Positions 36,006 through 45,382 of a DNA stretch of 64,000 nt are shown piece after piece. Source of the DNA: Candidatus Hydrogenedens sp. Lineage in GTDB: Bacteria > Hydrogenedentota > Hydrogenedentia > Hydrogenedentales > Hydrogenedentaceae. The number at the start of each line of letters is the position of its first letter. Position 1 is the first letter of the stretch. The stretch lies in contig DAOSBX010000012.1 of assembly GCA_035361075.1 (NCBI GenBank), forward strand, positions 18,410-82,409, written 5' to 3'. The notes below the pieces were generated by a model. The model had not been told where the DNA came from. It was given only the letters and a program-made list of their open reading frames with translations, and did not search any database. Made by a program: the position numbers and the translations under genes.

Positions 36006-37346
36006 ATGACATGGGTACCATCAACAGAAGAAGATATTCAGCACATGCTCCAAATAATTGGTGTGCAAACAATAGAGGAGTTATTTCAGGACATTCCACA
36101 GGAGTTACAGTTAAAATCATGGAATATTCCCAAAGGAATTTCTGAGCCTGAGGCATATCAATTTCTAAAAAGACTAAGTGGTAGAAATCAGACAAATACC
36201 ATTTCATTTCTCGGTGGTGGCATATACGACCATTATATCCCTGCTGTAGTTGATAGCCTCTCGCAACGTGGTGAGTTTTTGACCGCATATACTCCATATC
36301 AGCCAGAATGTGCCCAAGGTACATTACAAGCAATATATGAATATCAAACAGCCTTATGCCGACTGACAGATATGGAAGTGGCAAATGCTTCTCTTTATGA
36401 TGGTGGCACAGCTCTTTTTGAGGCAGTCACCATGGCAGTGCGAATTACAGGTAGAAGAAAAATACACATTTTAGATGGCTTAAACCCTATTTATGAGCAA
36501 ATGCTACGAACACATACCGCAAATCTTGATTTAGAGATTGAATACAGTAAACAACCGAAAGACTGTGCCTGTGTAATAGGGGCAACTCCTGATTTTTTCG
36601 GAAATATGCATGATTTTTCTGAACTCGCTAAACAATGTCATGAGGCTGGAACACTTTTAGTGGTTCAGTTCTATCCGATTGCTCTTGGCATCATGAAAAC
36701 CCCTGGAGAAATGGGCGCTGATATTGCCATTGGTGAAGGACAAGGCTTAGGACTACCACTCGGTTTCGGAGGCCCCTATTTAGGATTATTTGCTACACGG
36801 AAAGAATACATTCGCAAGATGCCCGGTCGAATTACAGCCATGACTGTCGACAAACAGGGAAATCGAGGCTTCGTCTTAACACTCCAAGCCCGAGAACAAC
36901 ATATTCGCCGAGAAAAAGCAATGTCAAATATATGCTCCAATCAAGCATGGTGTGCACTTCGTGCTTTAATTTATCTATGTGAGGTCGGCAAACATGGGCT
37001 AACAGAAATTGCGAAACACTGCTATTGGAAATCTGAGTATCTAAAGCAGGAATTATCTAAATTTGTACCCGTCGTAAATTCATCATTAACTTTTAATGAA
37101 TTTGTAGTCCGTTTGCCGATGCCAGCCGAAAAAGCTATTGAACAATTAAAAGAACAAAATATTTTGGCGGGTATCCCCTTAAAATCATTTTTCGAAAGTT
37201 GTAAATTGACATCGCCACGTAAAGATGTCAATGGCAATGTCTATGGAGAGGTTGGAGATATACTAATTGCAGTTACAGAAAAAAGAACACGGATTGAATT
37301 AGACCTGTTTGTAGAGGCACTTCGTAAAGTGCTTACAAAGGAGTAG
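36006..37346 (+). CDS. gcvPA: Glycine dehydrogenase (decarboxylating) subunit 1
   Basis: A 446-residue N-terminal subunit of the two-part P protein. Marks: FLGGGIYDHYIPAVVDSL, AYTPYQPECAQGTLQAIYEYQT, ANASLYDGGTA, GEGQGLGLPLGFGGPYLG, and GNRGFVLTLQAREQHIRREKAMSNICSNQ. It forms a tetramer with subunit 2 and decarboxylates glycine with PLP. The split form is common outside proteobacteria. GAGGA precedes the ATG. Subunit 2 starts 5 nt after the stop. Confidence 0.96.
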   Translation: MTWVPSTEEDIQHMLQIIGVQTIEELFQDIPQELQLKSWNIPKGISEPEAYQFLKRLSGRNQTNTISFLGGGIYDHYIPAVVDSLSQRGEFLTAYTPYQPECAQGTLQAIYEYQTALCRLTDMEVANASLYDGGTALFEAVTMAVRITGRRKIHILDGLNPIYEQMLRTHTANLDLEIEYSKQPKDCACVIGATPDFFGNMHDFSELAKQCHEAGTLLVVQFYPIALGIMKTPGEMGADIAIGEGQGLGLPLGFGGPYLGLFATRKEYIRKMPGRITAMTVDKQGNRGFVLTLQAREQHIRREKAMSNICSNQAWCALRALIYLCEVGKHGLTEIAKHCYWKSEYLKQELSKFVPVVNSSLTFNEFVVRLPMPAEKAIEQLKEQNILAGIPLKSFFESCKLTSPRKDVNGNVYGEVGDILIAVTEKRTRIELDLFVEALRKVLTKE

Positions 37347-37351
37347 TATAT

Positions 37352-38800
37352 ATGAAACTAATATATGAAAAATGCAATCATCGGCAGGCATTTTCTTTAG
37401 GGAAATGTGATGTCCCCGAAAAAGAGTTCCCCAGTGAATTTCGAAGACAAAAATTGGCAGAATTACCAGAGGTATCTGAATTAGATGTAGTCCGACATTT
37501 CACGCATTTATCACGGCGGAATATGGGAATTGATACTCATTTTTATCCGCTCGGTTCCTGTACAATGAAATATAATCCTAAAATAGCAGATATCGTCTCT
37601 GCTTTTGATGGTTTTACACAACTTCATCCTCAATTGACTTCTTCTCCAGTATATTATGACTGTATTCAGGGAGCGTTAGAAATAGTTTACGAAACTGAAC
37701 GACTTCTAAGTGAAATTTCTGGAATGAAAGCGGTATCCTTACAACCGATGGCTGGTGCCCATGGTGAACTGACAGGGGTTCTTATTATATCCGCCTATCA
37801 TAAAAAACATGGCAATCATCATAAAAAAACAATACTTATCCCTGATTCAGCCCACGGCACTAATCCAGCCAGTGCTGTTATTGCAGGATTTCAGGTACAG
37901 GAAATCCAATCAAACGAGCAAGGAACTTTGGATCTGGATAACTTCCGAAAGGCTATAAACGATGAGGTTGCGGGTATCATGCTAACCTGCCCAAATACCC
38001 ATGGGCTGTTTGAAAAAGATATAACAGAAATTGCTCGATTGGCTCATCAACACGATGCTTTGCTTTATTATGATGGCGCCAACTTAAATGCAATCATAGG
38101 TAAGTGTCGCCCCGGTGATTTAGGTTTTGATGTGATGCACTTTAATTTGCATAAGACATTTGCAACACCTCATGGGATGGGCGGACCCGGTTCAGGTCCT
38201 GTTGGGGTTAATGAACGTCTGTTAGATTTTCTCCCCGAACCAAGAGTTGTCAAAACAAGTGATTCAAAATACAGCCTTGAATATCCAAGCAATAGTATCG
38301 GTAAGGTTTCATCTTTTCTGGGACAATTCCTTGTAGCAGTTCGAGCCTATGTTTACATCCTTATGCAAGGAGATGAAGGATTGCGAGAAGTCAGCCGTAA
38401 TGCGGTATTAAATGCAAACTATATTCTGGCTCGACTTCGTTCTGTTTTTCCACCTGCCTTTGACCGATTATGTATGCATGAATGCGTACTTACTGCCAGT
38501 CCATTTCACGACGTTAATGTGCGAGCCTTAGATTTTGCAAAAGCCCTTCTCGATAGAGGATTTCACGCCCCAACTATCTATTTTCCACTCACCGTAAAAG
38601 AAGCCATGATGATTGAACCAACTGAAACAGAGACCAAAGAAACACTCGACCAATTTTGTGACACTATGTTGGAACTCGCAAAATTAGCCAAAGTGTCGCC
38701 CGAAGAATTACATAAAGCACCTATAACAACTCCAGTTCAACGGCTGGATGAAGTAAAAGCGGCAAAAGAATTAAATGTCGTCAAGCCTATTTCTAAATGA
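37352..38800 (+). CDS. gcvPB: Glycine dehydrogenase (decarboxylating) subunit 2
   Basis: A 482-residue PLP-binding half of the P protein. The Schiff-base Lys268 is in FNLHKTFATPHGMGGPGSGP; other marks are HFTHLSRRNMGIDTHFYPLGSCTMKYNPK, QPMAGAHGELTG, and DSAHGTNPASA. The ATG is 5 nt after gcvPA, with AGGAG in the end of that gene, giving coupled translation and equal stoichiometry. Confidence 0.97.
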   Translation: MKLIYEKCNHRQAFSLGKCDVPEKEFPSEFRRQKLAELPEVSELDVVRHFTHLSRRNMGIDTHFYPLGSCTMKYNPKIADIVSAFDGFTQLHPQLTSSPVYYDCIQGALEIVYETERLLSEISGMKAVSLQPMAGAHGELTGVLIISAYHKKHGNHHKKTILIPDSAHGTNPASAVIAGFQVQEIQSNEQGTLDLDNFRKAINDEVAGIMLTCPNTHGLFEKDITEIARLAHQHDALLYYDGANLNAIIGKCRPGDLGFDVMHFNLHKTFATPHGMGGPGSGPVGVNERLLDFLPEPRVVKTSDSKYSLEYPSNSIGKVSSFLGQFLVAVRAYVYILMQGDEGLREVSRNAVLNANYILARLRSVFPPAFDRLCMHECVLTASPFHDVNVRALDFAKALLDRGFHAPTIYFPLTVKEAMMIEPTETETKETLDQFCDTMLELAKLAKVSPEELHKAPITTPVQRLDEVKAAKELNVVKPISK

Positions 38801-38822
38801 ATAATAAGATAAGGGTTAGAGT

Positions 38823-39725
38823 ATGCCGACACCGAGAAAACCAAAATTATTAGATGGCGTTAAACTCGCAGAAAAAATCAAGGCGGAATTAAAACAAAAA
38901 GTGTTAGAACTCAAAGAAAAAGGTATTATGCCCGGTCTTGCAGTTGTACTTGTAGGTGATAACCCTGCAAGTCAGATTTACGTTCGAAATAAACGAAAAA
39001 CATGTGAGGAATTAGGAATTCAGTCTTTCGCTTATGATTTGCCTAAAGAAACAACAGAAACAGAATTACTCGAATTAATAGATAAACTAAACCGTGATAA
39101 TGCAGTGCACGGGATATTAATACAAAGCCCTGTTCCAAAACATATTGATGAAGAAAAAATTCTGAACGCTGTTGACCCTAATAAAGATGTAGATGGTTTT
39201 CATCCTGTAAATAAAGGAAAGTTACTAAATGGACAGGATTGCTTTGTTGCCTGCACACCTGCAGGTATTCAGGAGTTACTTCTCCGTTATGGATACAACA
39301 TTCAGGGAAGACATGTCGTTATTGTTGGTCGTTCCAATATTGTAGGGAAACCCTTAGCAGCTTTGCTCGTACAGAAATCTGTGGGGGCAGATGCGACTGT
39401 CACAATTTGTCATTCACGAACAAAAAACTTAGCACAAATAACCAAGACTGCTGACATCCTTGTTGCTGCTATGGGCGTTCCAGAGTTTATTCAAGGCAGA
39501 ATGGTAAGAGATGGATGTGTTGTAATTGATGTAGGCATGAATCGCATACCAGACAATACCAAAAAGTCAGGCTATCGCCTCATAGGTGACGTCCATTTCC
39601 CAAGTGTATCTAAAAAAGCACGAGCTATTACCCCTGTCCCTGGTGGCGTAGGTCCTATGACTATTGCGATGCTTATGAAAAACACCGTCAAATCCGCAGA
39701 AAAGACTCTTCATCACACTTCTTAA
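38823..39725 (+). CDS. folD: Methylene-THF dehydrogenase / methenyl-THF cyclohydrolase
   Basis: A 300-residue bifunctional enzyme linking the methylene-THF made by glycine cleavage to 10-formyl-THF. Catalytic Tyr53 and Lys57 lie in YVRNKRKTCEELGI; the substrate and cofactor motifs LIQSPVPKHI, DVDGFHP, GRSNIVGKPLA and PVPGGVGPMTIAMLMKNT are complete. Length is standard. It is 22 nt after gcvPB and the last gene of the riboswitch operon. folD is one of the genes classically preceded by a ZTP riboswitch; here it is reached through the gcv genes. Confidence 0.97.
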   Translation: MPTPRKPKLLDGVKLAEKIKAELKQKVLELKEKGIMPGLAVVLVGDNPASQIYVRNKRKTCEELGIQSFAYDLPKETTETELLELIDKLNRDNAVHGILIQSPVPKHIDEEKILNAVDPNKDVDGFHPVNKGKLLNGQDCFVACTPAGIQELLLRYGYNIQGRHVVIVGRSNIVGKPLAALLVQKSVGADATVTICHSRTKNLAQITKTADILVAAMGVPEFIQGRMVRDGCVVIDVGMNRIPDNTKKSGYRLIGDVHFPSVSKKARAITPVPGGVGPMTIAMLMKNTVKSAEKTLHHTS

Positions 39726-39751
39726 ATATGTTTAGGCACATCTACCCTGAA

Positions 39752-39928
39752 TTAATTTTCAGGCTTTTCAGTCTTATCGTCCTCTTTCTTTTCGAGAATA
39801 ATTAGAAAATCATTATAACTGTGGCTATTGTTAGCAGTGACAGAGACTACTTTCCACCCCTGCCTCAGCAAATTTTCAAGGTCATACTTGCCAGTACCAT
39901 TGGATTGAATAATAACCGCTTTTTGCAT
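39752..39928 (-). CDS. Small DUF4177-like protein
   Basis: About 58 residues: MQKAVIIQSNG, then DLENLLRQGWKVVSVT and a strand FLIILEKK, followed by a charged tail. The LxxxGWxVVSV pattern resembles DUF4177-type small beta proteins of unknown role. An upstream in-frame ATG at 39946 would overlap the aroD end; AGGG there is about 12 nt from the ATG at 39928, which I prefer. It is 7 nt after aroD and probably co-transcribed. Convergent with folD. Confidence 0.6.
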   Translation of the reverse strand: MQKAVIIQSNGTGKYDLENLLRQGWKVVSVTANNSHSYNDFLIILEKKEDDKTEKPEN

Positions 39929-39935
39929 AATGTTG

Positions 39936-40709
39936 TTAACCCTCATTTAGTATATTTGTTTTATTTAATACCTTCCCAACAACTTGTTCCTTTTCTGGGA
40001 AAAACATTTTAGTGTATTTGTAAATTTGCTTGCAAGTAGGCTGGTTAGGTGCAGTTGGTGTGCCTATTGCTGAATACGTAAAAACAGATCCGATATTCGC
40101 AAAAAGAACACGCGAGAATAATGCTGTTTTCCCCATCGTCATCAGCGAAAGAGGCATTTCTCCTTCACATTGGAACTGCAATAGTGGCAATAATTGCTTT
40201 GGATGGTCTGCATATCCAGCTATCTTAACTATATCCACTTGATATTTTTTACCAATGGTTACAAGCTGATGTAATTTTTTCAGAGGAGGCACAGTCTTAA
40301 AATTATGATATGAGCCGATGATAAGTTTCCCTTCTTGTTTAACATTATCCAATAGTTTCTCATGCTGAGATAGCTCAGCAAGTTCAATATCAACTGCAAA
40401 CACATGCTTCAAATATCTTAAATATAGCGACTCTCTCTCTTTCTTGGTTCCACTAAAAAATCCACCTTCTCTCTTCGAGCGAGCGGTTATTACGATTTTT
40501 TTACCATCTAAAGTGGCTAAATTCTTGGTGAGGATTTTCTCAAACTCCGATGTATATTCTTTTTGAAGTAAATCAAACCGCAGTTCAAAGGCTATGGCTC
40601 CATACTTCTCCGCCTCTACAATATCTCTTTGAGAAAAACCCTTTCCAGAACAGGCAATAAGACGCGGTGGATAAGTTCCCTTTATCAATTCTTTGAGCAA
40701 ATAGTTCAT
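39936..40709 (-). CDS. aroD: Type I 3-dehydroquinate dehydratase
   Basis: A 257-residue (beta/alpha)8 enzyme that dehydrates 3-dehydroquinate to 3-dehydroshikimate in the shikimate pathway through a Schiff base. Lys162 in DIVKIAGY forms the imine and His135 in SYHNF is the acid/base; Glu42 and Arg44 in ELRFDLL and the RVLFANIGSVFTYSA segment bind substrate. AAAGGGAA precedes the ATG. The only other gene of shikimate flavour in view is the unusual AroC-like protein about 15 kb away. Confidence 0.93.
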   Translation of the reverse strand: MNYLLKELIKGTYPPRLIACSGKGFSQRDIVEAEKYGAIAFELRFDLLQKEYTSEFEKILTKNLATLDGKKIVITARSKREGGFFSGTKKERESLYLRYLKHVFAVDIELAELSQHEKLLDNVKQEGKLIIGSYHNFKTVPPLKKLHQLVTIGKKYQVDIVKIAGYADHPKQLLPLLQFQCEGEMPLSLMTMGKTALFSRVLFANIGSVFTYSAIGTPTAPNQPTCKQIYKYTKMFFPEKEQVVGKVLNKTNILNEG

Positions 40710-40858
40710 AATGGCTTTTATTTTCCCTTTTAGTTCAAATGTTTAATATTAAGTTTACTATTTTAAAAAATCCTTTTCAAATATGATATGATAAAGTCGC
40801 AACGTTTGAGGTAATTACTCTCAAAAAATAATAACCCTCAATATAAGGAGATGGAACC

Positions 40859-42076
40859 GTGGGAATTGATACCGTCTTGTATTTACGTTTAAGTGCCATG
40901 ATGTTTCTTGAATTCGCCGTTTGGGGAGCATGGGCACCCGTGTTAGCATCGTATCTAATTAACGATTTAAAATTATCTGGCAAACAAACAGGTTGGATAT
41001 ATGCAACTTTATGGCTTGCATGTATCATCTCACCATTTTTAGGTGGGCAAATCGCAGACCGTTATCTTGCCACTGAATATTTCCTTGGGGGAGTCCATCT
41101 TATCGGTGGTATCTGTCTGTTATATGCCGCCTATCAACGTAAGTTTACGCCATTGTTAATTTTAATGTTTATCTATTCATTACTTTATGCCCCCACGTTA
41201 GCACTGGTAAATTCTCTCATGTTCAGTAACATTACAAATCCAGACGTAGTCGCTCCACGAATTCGTGTTTGGGGAACTATTGGCTGGATAGCCGCGGGTT
41301 GGTTACTAACTGTAATGCGGAATATGGCAGGAGCAGAAAGCAATAAAAAATATTCTGACTGCCTCTTAATTGCTGGGATTATGTCCGTCATTTTAGGTTT
41401 ATACTGCTTTACTTTACCTCATACCCCACCACCAGACAAACCAGGAAATCCTTTAGCGTTCTTAGAAGCATTCCAATTAATGAAAGAGCCGTATTTCCTT
41501 GTTTTCTTAATTATCTCTTTCATAGTAACTACAGAATTGCAATTCTACTATGTACCTACCGCACCATTCCTGCAAGATATCGGTGTCCGTAGTTCCAATG
41601 TGCCAGCCATTATGACAATAGCCCAGATTGCTGAAATAGTTGGTATGGCAGTACTTCTTCCTCTTGCAATGGCAAAATTAGGGATTCAATGGGTTCTGGT
41701 GATTGGTGTAATTGCCTGGCCCTTACGTTATGTCATTTTTGCAATGATGAAACCTGTATGGCTGGTCATTGCTTCTCTATCGTTCCATGGTATTGGCTAC
41801 ACCTTCTTCTTCTTTGCAGGTCAAATGTTCGTAGATAGAGTAGCCCCACCAGATATTCGTGCTTCCGCTCAGGCTCTTATTGCAGTTGCAACATTAGGAT
41901 TGGGCAACTTCATAGGCACACAATTTACAGGAATTATCTTAGACTTTTTCAAGGATGCTGAGGGAAATTTCAAATGGCGTCCAATTTTCTTGATACCCTG
42001 TGTATTAACAGTTGCTTGTGCAATTGCTTTCTTACTCTTCTTCCATCCTCCCGCAGTAGTAGGAGCAGGAAATTAA
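40859..42076 (+). CDS. MFS transporter, nucleoside:H+ symporter (NupG/XapB-like)
   Basis: A 405-residue, 12-helix permease. The start FLEFAVWGAWAPVLASYL, the segment GKQTGWIYATLWLACIISPFLGGQIADRYLATEYFLG and RIRVWGTIGWIAAGWLL are typical of the Nuc_H_symport family of the major facilitator superfamily. The initiator is GTG with AAGGAG spaced 8 nt; no in-frame ATG is better placed. Monocistronic, ending in a large terminator hairpin shared with the convergent peptidase gene. Substrate is likely a nucleoside but not shown. Confidence 0.85.
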   Translation: MGIDTVLYLRLSAMMFLEFAVWGAWAPVLASYLINDLKLSGKQTGWIYATLWLACIISPFLGGQIADRYLATEYFLGGVHLIGGICLLYAAYQRKFTPLLILMFIYSLLYAPTLALVNSLMFSNITNPDVVAPRIRVWGTIGWIAAGWLLTVMRNMAGAESNKKYSDCLLIAGIMSVILGLYCFTLPHTPPPDKPGNPLAFLEAFQLMKEPYFLVFLIISFIVTTELQFYYVPTAPFLQDIGVRSSNVPAIMTIAQIAEIVGMAVLLPLAMAKLGIQWVLVIGVIAWPLRYVIFAMMKPVWLVIASLSFHGIGYTFFFFAGQMFVDRVAPPDIRASAQALIAVATLGLGNFIGTQFTGIILDFFKDAEGNFKWRPIFLIPCVLTVACAIAFLLFFHPPAVVGAGN

Positions 42077-42094
42077 CAAGTAAAGCATAAAACA

Positions 42095-42147
42095 AAGTAG
42101 CACAGGACTAAAACCTACATCGTAGGCAAAATACCTGTGCTACTTTT
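42095..42147. terminator. Two-tier terminator hairpin between convergent genes, palindromic repeat copy 2
   Basis: An outer 12-bp stem (42095-42106 with 42134-42145) encloses an inner CCTA-CATCG-TAGG hairpin (42114-42126). T runs follow on both strands, so it can end both the MFS gene and the M28 peptidase gene. Its arms, GTAGCACAGG and CCTGTGCTAC, resemble the repeats at 17160 and 63943. Confidence 0.75.
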
Positions 42148-42186
42148 CATTTCATCAGACAAAAATACTATTTATCATAAAATTTT

Positions 42187-44550
42187 TTAATTAAGAGCAA
42201 AGATTTTTCGAGTATAAATAGCATTACTTCGGAAGGGTTTCCACCACTCAACAGTATTCGGTTCCGCAATCATATAATCAGGTCGTGGAGACATTTCAAT
42301 TCCCGCAATAGGGGGTATTACATAACTTTTCTCGATAACTTCGAGGGTCAACGGCTGTTTATGTTTTAACCTCCATTCTAAGGTAAGTCCATTTTCCCCA
42401 GGGAAACCACGATAATTAAAATGCCAATCCTGAATAGTTTTCCCTTCTGAACGTTCAAAGTCCTTACCATTTACTTTCGCTGACAAAACCTCCAACTCAC
42501 CTCTCAATGTAAGGTGCATCTCTACTGACTTCCTCAATGAAACCACAGAAATCTTGAGGTGCCGAACATCTCCCTCTGTCTTATCTTCCAATACGGATAA
42601 AAGAGGCTGTGGATAACTTGCAATAGGTGCTTCAGCAAAGCGAATTATAATATTATCACCCGTGAATGGTTCAGGTCTTTTAAATTGTACATCTTCCTTG
42701 AAAAACTGTTCTGTCCATTCATCTAATTCTACATCACGTGACATCCACCATGCTTTTCCCGTATCCCAATCTAATCCATAACATAAATGATTTGTTTTAG
42801 GAGTTTCCTTTGTAAAACGGAAGAATAACATAGGGTATGCATACACAAGAAGCCCTGCTATTAACAAAACCAGCCCCCAACGATAGCAGGTCTTCTTATC
42901 CTGAACAAAATTCTGCACAATCCCTACAGACTGATAAAGGATAAGAATGAGAAATATCATTAATAGTGGAATAAATATCGGGGTAAGGGTTTGAACACCT
43001 AAAATAAGAAATGGAGCAACGAAATACATAGTTACAAGTGTCGGTATTAGTGTCCAGAAAGAGAGCCAAACAAAACTCCGTTGCCATTTCTGGGGGATAT
43101 AGGGGAAACAACAAATAATTCCACAGACACTTCCTATAAGCAATATCCATACAGCGATATAACTCGCAGTGGGTGTCGCTATGCTGGAATATATGGACAA
43201 ACCAAGCCATGGCAATAATGCTGATGCAAAAAATACATGGGGGTCAAACCGTGCAAAAATAACAGGCAAAAAGATAAGAAACAACCCTAACGTTGTTAAT
43301 AAACCTACAACAAAGTAAGTAAGTTCATAATAAACAATGTAATGCTTATATACAAGGAACGTCAATCCTATTAAACCACCGAGTAAACCAATTATTAATA
43401 AGGTATGTACCACATTTCGCACGAAATTTATAATGACATCTCGAATTCGAATTCCCCAGAACAACCGCATAAAAAAAAGCATAACGAGGTAGAATATAAT
43501 TGCCATAATTAATAAGGGTAATATCCATTTCTCTGAGTAGGTTATCAATCGGTTACCAGGCAACGGAAAATAGATACTATTATTTATAGGCTCTTCAAAG
43601 GGATAACCAATTTTTAAGTGAGATAAATCAAGATTACCAAAATGTTTTACCAAAGGTAAAGCATATTCTCCATGGTGTTGTAAAGAACGAAGAGAAATAT
43701 GGTTAATATTATCATTAGGAGTGTGGTAATAACGAATACCCCCGACAAATGCGAAATCGAACCCTGGAACACCTTTAGGTTTCAGAACATAATAATCTGT
43801 ACTTGTCGGCATTTTCCCCGCAACTTCAAACATCATCGAACTGGCACGGGGATAAGGAACCACTTTAGCAAATTCTTGTATTAGCCAGGAGTTATTATTA
43901 CTCATCTGGAACATCATAGATGGACCGTAATGTCCCCGTGCTTCAAAATTTAAACACAAACCAACCGTTTCAAAAAGAGGATGTTTTAAAAACGCTTTTG
44001 GACCTAAAAGTCCAGCTTCTTCACCATCTGTAAAAAGGAAAATGACATCGTTTCTTAATGGTGCACTGTGTAGCAAAGCCCGCAAGGTTTCATACATTGT
44101 CGCCACCGCAGAACCATCATCCGCACAGCCTACCCCATAAGGTGTAGAATCGTAATGCCCCATTAGTAGAATAGACCGTGTCGGAGCATAGCCTGGCAAT
44201 ACAACCATAACGCTATCTACTCGTTCCACACTATTATAACCATGTTTTGACGAATGCTCCACATACCCTGTATATACCTCAGGTTCTACTCCTAACAGTC
44301 GAAGTTTCTGAACAAGATATTCTCGAACCTTTGCATCTTCCTGCGAACCAAAGGGGTGTATCATCGTCGTCGGGTATTCCAGAAGTTTTATAGCACGCTC
44401 TGCTGAAAATTTATCCTGTGGAGCATCTGCAGGAACTACAGGAGGAGACCAGCAATCATAAATAGAATATAACCCCCATAAAAAAAGAATTATAACTGCT
44501 ATACCATTAAAACCGCTAAAACTTCTTCTTGACAATCCTTCCATTGCCAT
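42187..44550 (-). CDS. Membrane-bound M28-family zinc aminopeptidase
   Basis: A 787-residue protein. After an N-terminal anchor (residues 17-31) comes an M28 peptidase domain with metal ligands in LLMGHYDSTP (His), CADDGSAV (Asp), FTDGEEAGLLG (catalytic Glu and Glu ligand) and a late YHTPNDN (His). The middle, about residues 340-600, holds eight or nine hydrophobic helices, and the last 180 residues form a soluble beta-rich domain. The layout resembles the ER metallopeptidase/Fxna-like M28 branch. It likely trims peptides on the outer face of the membrane. AGGA precedes the ATG; single gene, convergent with the MFS gene. Confidence 0.88.
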   Translation of the reverse strand: MAMEGLSRRSFSGFNGIAVIILFLWGLYSIYDCWSPPVVPADAPQDKFSAERAIKLLEYPTTMIHPFGSQEDAKVREYLVQKLRLLGVEPEVYTGYVEHSSKHGYNSVERVDSVMVVLPGYAPTRSILLMGHYDSTPYGVGCADDGSAVATMYETLRALLHSAPLRNDVIFLFTDGEEAGLLGPKAFLKHPLFETVGLCLNFEARGHYGPSMMFQMSNNNSWLIQEFAKVVPYPRASSMMFEVAGKMPTSTDYYVLKPKGVPGFDFAFVGGIRYYHTPNDNINHISLRSLQHHGEYALPLVKHFGNLDLSHLKIGYPFEEPINNSIYFPLPGNRLITYSEKWILPLLIMAIIFYLVMLFFMRLFWGIRIRDVIINFVRNVVHTLLIIGLLGGLIGLTFLVYKHYIVYYELTYFVVGLLTTLGLFLIFLPVIFARFDPHVFFASALLPWLGLSIYSSIATPTASYIAVWILLIGSVCGIICCFPYIPQKWQRSFVWLSFWTLIPTLVTMYFVAPFLILGVQTLTPIFIPLLMIFLILILYQSVGIVQNFVQDKKTCYRWGLVLLIAGLLVYAYPMLFFRFTKETPKTNHLCYGLDWDTGKAWWMSRDVELDEWTEQFFKEDVQFKRPEPFTGDNIIIRFAEAPIASYPQPLLSVLEDKTEGDVRHLKISVVSLRKSVEMHLTLRGELEVLSAKVNGKDFERSEGKTIQDWHFNYRGFPGENGLTLEWRLKHKQPLTLEVIEKSYVIPPIAGIEMSPRPDYMIAEPNTVEWWKPFRSNAIYTRKIFALN

Positions 44551-44661
44551 AATCCTAAGGTAAATTAATTATTAGTGAATTTGAAATAAAGACAGTCTTT
44601 CCCCTGTATTAGTTTCATAAAAGGAAAGAAATAAATGTCAAAAATGTTTTAATTAGAGATA

Positions 44662-45282
44662 CTAATCGTAATTCCGTTGTAAGCCAATAACAACCCCTTG
44701 TAGTAGAAATCTATGGGAAGGAACACGAATCGGTTTCATTTTCCTATTGGCTGGTCGAAGTTCAACATATTTCCCTTCGGGGAAAAATCTCTTTACTGTA
44801 ACCTCACCATCTACTAATGCTACTACAATATCGCCTTTACAAGGTTGCTTTTTTGAATCCACGAAAATAATATCACCCTCGAATATCCCATCCTCAATCA
44901 TACTCTCACCAGTTACTCGTAAAGCATAGACCCCATCTGTTTTCCGTTCAAACCCCAGAGGGATAAGTTTTTCAATATTTGCCTCCACAGAAACAGGAAA
45001 ACCAGCGGGAATTCTGCCTAACAAAGGTACCATTCGTGTTTTGGAGGGTTCCAGAAACCATTGGGCTTTAGGTGTTAATTTTAATGTTCGTGCCTTAGAC
45101 GAACGTTCTAAATATCCCTTCCGTATCAAAGCACGTATATGCCCCGCTACCCCATTTGTCGACCGAATTTTTAACCGTTCGCATATCTCTAAAATTGAAG
45201 GGGAATAATTCATCCGTTCCTGAAAATCGTGGATACAATCCAGCACCTCTTTTTGCCGTTGTGTAAGTTCACGTTCAGACAT
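44662..45282 (-). CDS. lexA: LexA repressor
   Basis: A 206-residue SOS repressor. The winged HTH is at residues 5-70 (QRQKEVLDCIHDF, YSPSILEICERL, RSTNGVAGHIRALIRKGYLER). The self-cleavage site is Ala93-Gly94 in RIPAGFP and the Ser/Lys dyad is Ser127 (GESMIEDGI) and Lys164 (TVKRFF). AGGTGAT precedes the ATG. It has its own near-consensus promoter. Single gene between thiD and the M28 peptidase gene. Confidence 0.97.
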   Translation of the reverse strand: MSERELTQRQKEVLDCIHDFQERMNYSPSILEICERLKIRSTNGVAGHIRALIRKGYLERSSKARTLKLTPKAQWFLEPSKTRMVPLLGRIPAGFPVSVEANIEKLIPLGFERKTDGVYALRVTGESMIEDGIFEGDIIFVDSKKQPCKGDIVVALVDGEVTVKRFFPEGKYVELRPANRKMKPIRVPSHRFLLQGVVIGLQRNYD

Positions 45283-45301
45283 ATCATATCACCTCAATTA
45301 A

Positions 45302-45355
45302 CAGCCATACTGAACATCTTTTCACTATTATAACTATAGAAATAAAATAAGTCAA
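45302..45355 (-). promoter_or_regulatory. lexA promoter with gapped dyad near the start site
   Basis: On the minus strand TTGACT (45355-45350), 17 nt, TATAAT (45332-45327). About 8 nt past the expected start lies a gapped dyad CAG-N5-CTG (45312-45302) inside TTCAG...CTGTT, a possible self-regulatory LexA site. It does not match the LexA boxes I know from E. coli or Bacillus, so the operator call is tentative; the promoter is good. Confidence 0.6.
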
Positions 45356-45382
45356 ATTTGATATAAATAATCTAAAGAATTA

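Noticed and set aside
45302..45312. Canonical SOS box before lexA
   Set aside because: Only a CAG-N5-CTG dyad is seen; it does not match the E. coli CTG-N10-CAG or the Bacillus GAAC-N4-GTTC form, so it is kept only as a tentative remark on the promoter entry.
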